Shown in pieces: positions 3,567 to 5,754 of a DNA stretch of 5,754 nucleotides. This stretch comes from Deltaproteobacteria bacterium. GTDB lineage: Bacteria; Myxococcota_A; Polyangia; HGW-17. A program made the position numbers and the translations under genes. Within the stretch, counting starts at the first letter, position 1; each line of letters starts with the position of its first letter. The notes under the pieces were generated by a model. That model was not told the DNA's origin and searched no databases. It worked only from the letters and a program-made list of their open reading frames with translations. The DNA lies in assembly GCA_003249585.1 (NCBI GenBank), contig QKIM01000631.1, positions 1 through 5,754 of the forward strand, read 5' to 3'.

Positions 3567-5633
3567 CTAGTCGACCTTGTAGTCGGCTGCCGTGTACGTG
3601 GGCTTCACCACACCCAGCCTGTTGCACGGACGGCGCATCCAGCCGCGACGCACCAGGCCCTCCCGAAGGCGAGCCTTGAGTGCGTTCAGCTTTCCGCGCG
3701 CATCCTGCCGCGCCTGCAGCTCCATGATGGCTTGAGTCCGGGGATCAGCCCCGGTCGGCACGATGACCGACTCGTAGGGCGTCCCCCCGAAGCCAACAGT
3801 GGGCTCGGGCGACATGTGCATGGGTCGGTCCATGACCTTCCCAGCAGGCACACGCTGCACGAAACCCTCCGGCGCGAACTGCATGAGCTCGCCCACGAAG
3901 GGCCCGTAGACATCGACAACCAGCTTGTCGACATCCTGTGCGAACTCGAGGAACGGGAAGTACTTCAGGTCGAGCACCAGCATGGCCTTGACCATCCAGT
4001 ACTCCTGCCCGGACGCGCCGCAGACGTGGGCATAACCCTTGTCATTGAACGCGTGCTCGTCCCGGGGACACGATGCCCTGTGGCAACGGTGCACCCTGCT
4101 TCCCGCGTGTTCGTCCGCACGACGGTGGAGAGTGAACGTGAACTGACCCGCCTCGATGAGACCACGGATCATGCCGTCCAGTTCCTCACGGATAGAACGG
4201 TCGATGCGCTTCGGGAGCCCCGTGGAGTAGTACTCGGTCACGTACCTGGCCGGCACACTCTCGCCGTAGCGAATGTACTTGCCGACCGAGCCGTTCTTCC
4301 TGACGTACTCCTCCAGCTTACGCACGCAGCGCAGCCGGGTGGGGTTGTCCCGAGGGATGAAGGTCTTGCCGACCTCACCGGGCAGGTCCAACACGTTCTT
4401 CTCGCGAAGCAACATGATGGCACCGTCCTCCCGCTCGTGAGCGAGGAGGGCGTCCGACCCGATTCGGTAACCAAGGCTGTCCATCTCCGTGTTCCGGATC
4501 AGATCCGGCTTCGGGAGAGGCTTCACGCCGTGATAGCCCGGGTGCAACCCCAGGCTGAACATGTCCAAATCCCTACGACGGCTGGTGGGGCCATCGTAGT
4601 CGGCGATCATCCACGGAAGAGTGTTGGTCCTCTTCTGCTCCAGCATCGCCTTGGCCATGGTACGGGTGTCGTCGGAGTCCTTGTCGTGCAACTCCTGGTA
4701 CAGATCCCTTGCATCCGTGCTCTTCGGGCCGAAGCCCTGCACCCCAGTCTCGATGCTCCCGTCCTTGCGAACGGTGAGCGCCGCCGACTTCACCATGCCG
4801 TGCTCTTCCGCGATGGTCGAGATGAGCATGATGGCCCTGAGCTCGTTGAGCTCCGCCTGCGTCATGAGGCACGGGTGATACAGGATCTCCCGCCAGGTCT
4901 TCGGCCGAGGCCGGTTCGCACCGGACTGCTCGTCGTAGACCTCGCCCCACCACGACTTCTCGTAGATCAGGCCATGCAGACGCAGCCACTTCTCGGACAC
5001 CCAGAAGCCCTCACCCGTGTGGAGCAGGATCCACGCCGGATGGGTCTTGGGCTGAGGAGAGGCATTGCCCTTACGGTCGGACGTACGGATGGCGATCACC
5101 AGACGGCCCTTGGTATCCACCAGGGGCTCGCCCTCACGGATGAGAGGCAGCTGACGCTGGAGGATGGGCCGGCCCTTCTCGTCATAGGCTTGGTCGGGCT
5201 TACGACGGGTGATCGGGCTGGGGACGCACTTCGCGATGAGCGCCTTGAAGCGCTCGTTCACGTACTCGGTTCCACCTCGGAGGAGGATCTCACTCCCGCG
5301 CACCTCGGCCACCAAGCGACGGGACACGGGGACCTTCTTCAAGGCCTCGCGCTCGTGCTTGGACAGCAACGGGATGGCATCCACGACCCTGTTGTAGGCG
5401 AAGGTGTCGAGCGTCACGCTCCGGTCCGTGCCATGGAAGGCATAGGCCGGCTCGTTCACCTCGACGCCGCTCTCCTGGGACTTCTCCCAGGCGTTGCGCC
5501 ACAGGGTGAGGATGATGGACAGGAACAAGGCCACGGGCGCCTTGCCCCAGGTCCACCGCGAGAGGGCGAACGCGAACGCCGCGTCCTCCTCCGCGGTGAG
5601 GGCCGTGTTGACGGCCCGGTTGTCATCTGACAT
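3567..5633 (-). CDS. Large orphan protein, 688 aa
   Basis: No family recognised. Residues 1-26 are polar. Residues 31-49 are hydrophobic (APVALFLSIILTLWRNAW) and could be one membrane span or a buried helix. The long middle is mixed charged and aromatic with no repeats. A Cys/His cluster lies at 515-538: H515, C517, H518, C522, H527, H536, C538, with HRCHRASC at its start. It resembles a small zinc-binding knuckle. The C-terminal 70 residues are basic (ALKARLREGLVRRGWMRRPCNR). ATG at 5633 is preferred over the in-frame GTG at 5660 because AAAGGA lies six bases upstream of it. The gene stands alone between two matching terminator-like hairpins. Its size would suit an enzyme, a virion component or a scaffold, but nothing visible decides this. 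Confidence 0.92.
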   Translation of the reverse strand: MSDDNRAVNTALTAEEDAAFAFALSRWTWGKAPVALFLSIILTLWRNAWEKSQESGVEVNEPAYAFHGTDRSVTLDTFAYNRVVDAIPLLSKHEREALKKVPVSRRLVAEVRGSEILLRGGTEYVNERFKALIAKCVPSPITRRKPDQAYDEKGRPILQRQLPLIREGEPLVDTKGRLVIAIRTSDRKGNASPQPKTHPAWILLHTGEGFWVSEKWLRLHGLIYEKSWWGEVYDEQSGANRPRPKTWREILYHPCLMTQAELNELRAIMLISTIAEEHGMVKSAALTVRKDGSIETGVQGFGPKSTDARDLYQELHDKDSDDTRTMAKAMLEQKRTNTLPWMIADYDGPTSRRRDLDMFSLGLHPGYHGVKPLPKPDLIRNTEMDSLGYRIGSDALLAHEREDGAIMLLREKNVLDLPGEVGKTFIPRDNPTRLRCVRKLEEYVRKNGSVGKYIRYGESVPARYVTEYYSTGLPKRIDRSIREELDGMIRGLIEAGQFTFTLHRRADEHAGSRVHRCHRASCPRDEHAFNDKGYAHVCGASGQEYWMVKAMLVLDLKYFPFLEFAQDVDKLVVDVYGPFVGELMQFAPEGFVQRVPAGKVMDRPMHMSPEPTVGFGGTPYESVIVPTGADPRTQAIMELQARQDARGKLNALKARLREGLVRRGWMRRPCNRLGVVKPTYTAADYKVD

Positions 5634-5668
5634 GGGATTTCCTTTCCGTGCGTAGAGCACTTACTGTT

Positions 5669-5684
5669 CCCGGTCAAAGCCGGG
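5669..5684 (-). repeat. Short hairpin in the leader of the 688-aa gene
   Basis: CCCGG, loop CTTTGA, CCGGG on the minus strand, six bases after the TTTTGGG end of the upstream terminator tail. It occupies most of the 5' part of the leader. Any TTGACC-type -35 here (5672-5677) falls inside the hairpin and lacks a good -10. Confidence 0.35.
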
Positions 5685-5689
5685 CTGAT

Positions 5690-5732
5690 CCCAAAAGAGA
5701 AAGGGGCCAGGATCTCTCCTGGCCCCCTCTCG
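5690..5732 (-). terminator. Terminator-like hairpin after the upstream gene
   Basis: On the minus strand GGGGCCAGGA, loop GAGA, TCCTGGCCCC (perfect 10 bp), then TTTCTCTTTTGGGATC. A weaker GAGAG/TTTCTC pairing extends the stem. The layout stop codon, six bases, CCACCGAGA, hairpin is the same as after the 688-aa gene. It probably ends or attenuates the transcript of the gene whose last codons are at 5743-5754. Confidence 0.8.
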
Positions 5733-5742
5733 GTGGCTGGTC

Positions 5743-5754
5743 CTAGTGACCCAG
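5743..5754 (-). CDS. Last codons of an upstream gene (partial)
   Basis: The minus strand enters the window as CTG GGT CAC TAG. The TAG is followed by six bases and then CCACCGAGA, exactly as after the TAG of the 688-aa gene, so it is probably the true stop codon of a gene lying beyond the window. Only three residues (LGH) are visible, so nothing can be said about the product. Confidence 0.4.
   Translation of the reverse strand: MGH

Noticed and set aside
3519..5630. Long open frame on the plus strand, about 700 codons
   Set aside because: It is an antisense shadow of the 688-aa gene, produced by high GC in third positions. It has no ribosome site, would run through the terminator hairpin at 3525-3552, and its composition (His/Arg/Leu/Val-rich, low complexity) is typical of a shadow.
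5649..5677. TTGACC, 17-base spacer, TACGCA as a promoter for the 688-aa gene
   Set aside because: The -10 is poor (no final T), the -35 lies inside a hairpin, and the start would leave almost no leader before the Shine-Dalgarno.

Overview
This window looks like part of a large, GC-rich bacteriophage genome, or less likely another mobile replicon. The basis is one-directional, tightly packed genes of mostly unknown function, several tiny membrane proteins, strong AAGGAG/GGAGG-type ribosome binding sites, one enzyme family often carried by phages (NADAR), and repeated compact hairpins between genes. Every credible gene lies on the minus strand, so transcription runs from high to low coordinates. 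The high GC in third codon positions suggests a high-GC host, perhaps an actinobacterium, but nothing in the sequence fixes the host.

In transcription order: the last codons of an upstream gene (5743-5754) lead into a terminator-like hairpin. A 688-aa orphan protein follows (3567-5633), then a second hairpin of the same type, a 143-aa NADAR-family protein (3055-3486), and a third such hairpin. After a 171-bp gap comes a tightly coupled cluster. It holds a 91-aa protein ending in a sliding-clamp-binding-like QLLLF (2573-2848), a 68-aa protein with an N-terminal membrane anchor (2356-2562), and a 41-aa single-span membrane protein that overlaps it (2234-2359). Next are a 156-aa protein (1676-2146), a 178-aa acidic-tailed protein (963-1499) and a 111-aa multi-span membrane protein (525-860), each separated by structured intergenic RNA. 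Positions 1-524 hold no credible gene but are dense in inverted repeats.

Only the NADAR protein can be named. NADAR proteins act on ADP-ribose-type N-glycosidic bonds, and some members reverse guanine ADP-ribosylation by DarT1-type toxins, so a role against host defence is plausible. The rest may be early or accessory phage functions, but that is inference.

The most distinctive content is at RNA level. Five intergenic hairpins form GNRA-type tetraloops when read on the minus strand. Three share a TTTCTC-rich tail. The other two are near copies that differ by a compensatory base-pair swap and have no U tail. There is also a back-to-back pair of long hairpins at 358-451, a 15-bp direct repeat, and a 12-bp core element shared by two intergenic regions. 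No tRNA, CRISPR array, insertion sequence or convincing promoter was found.
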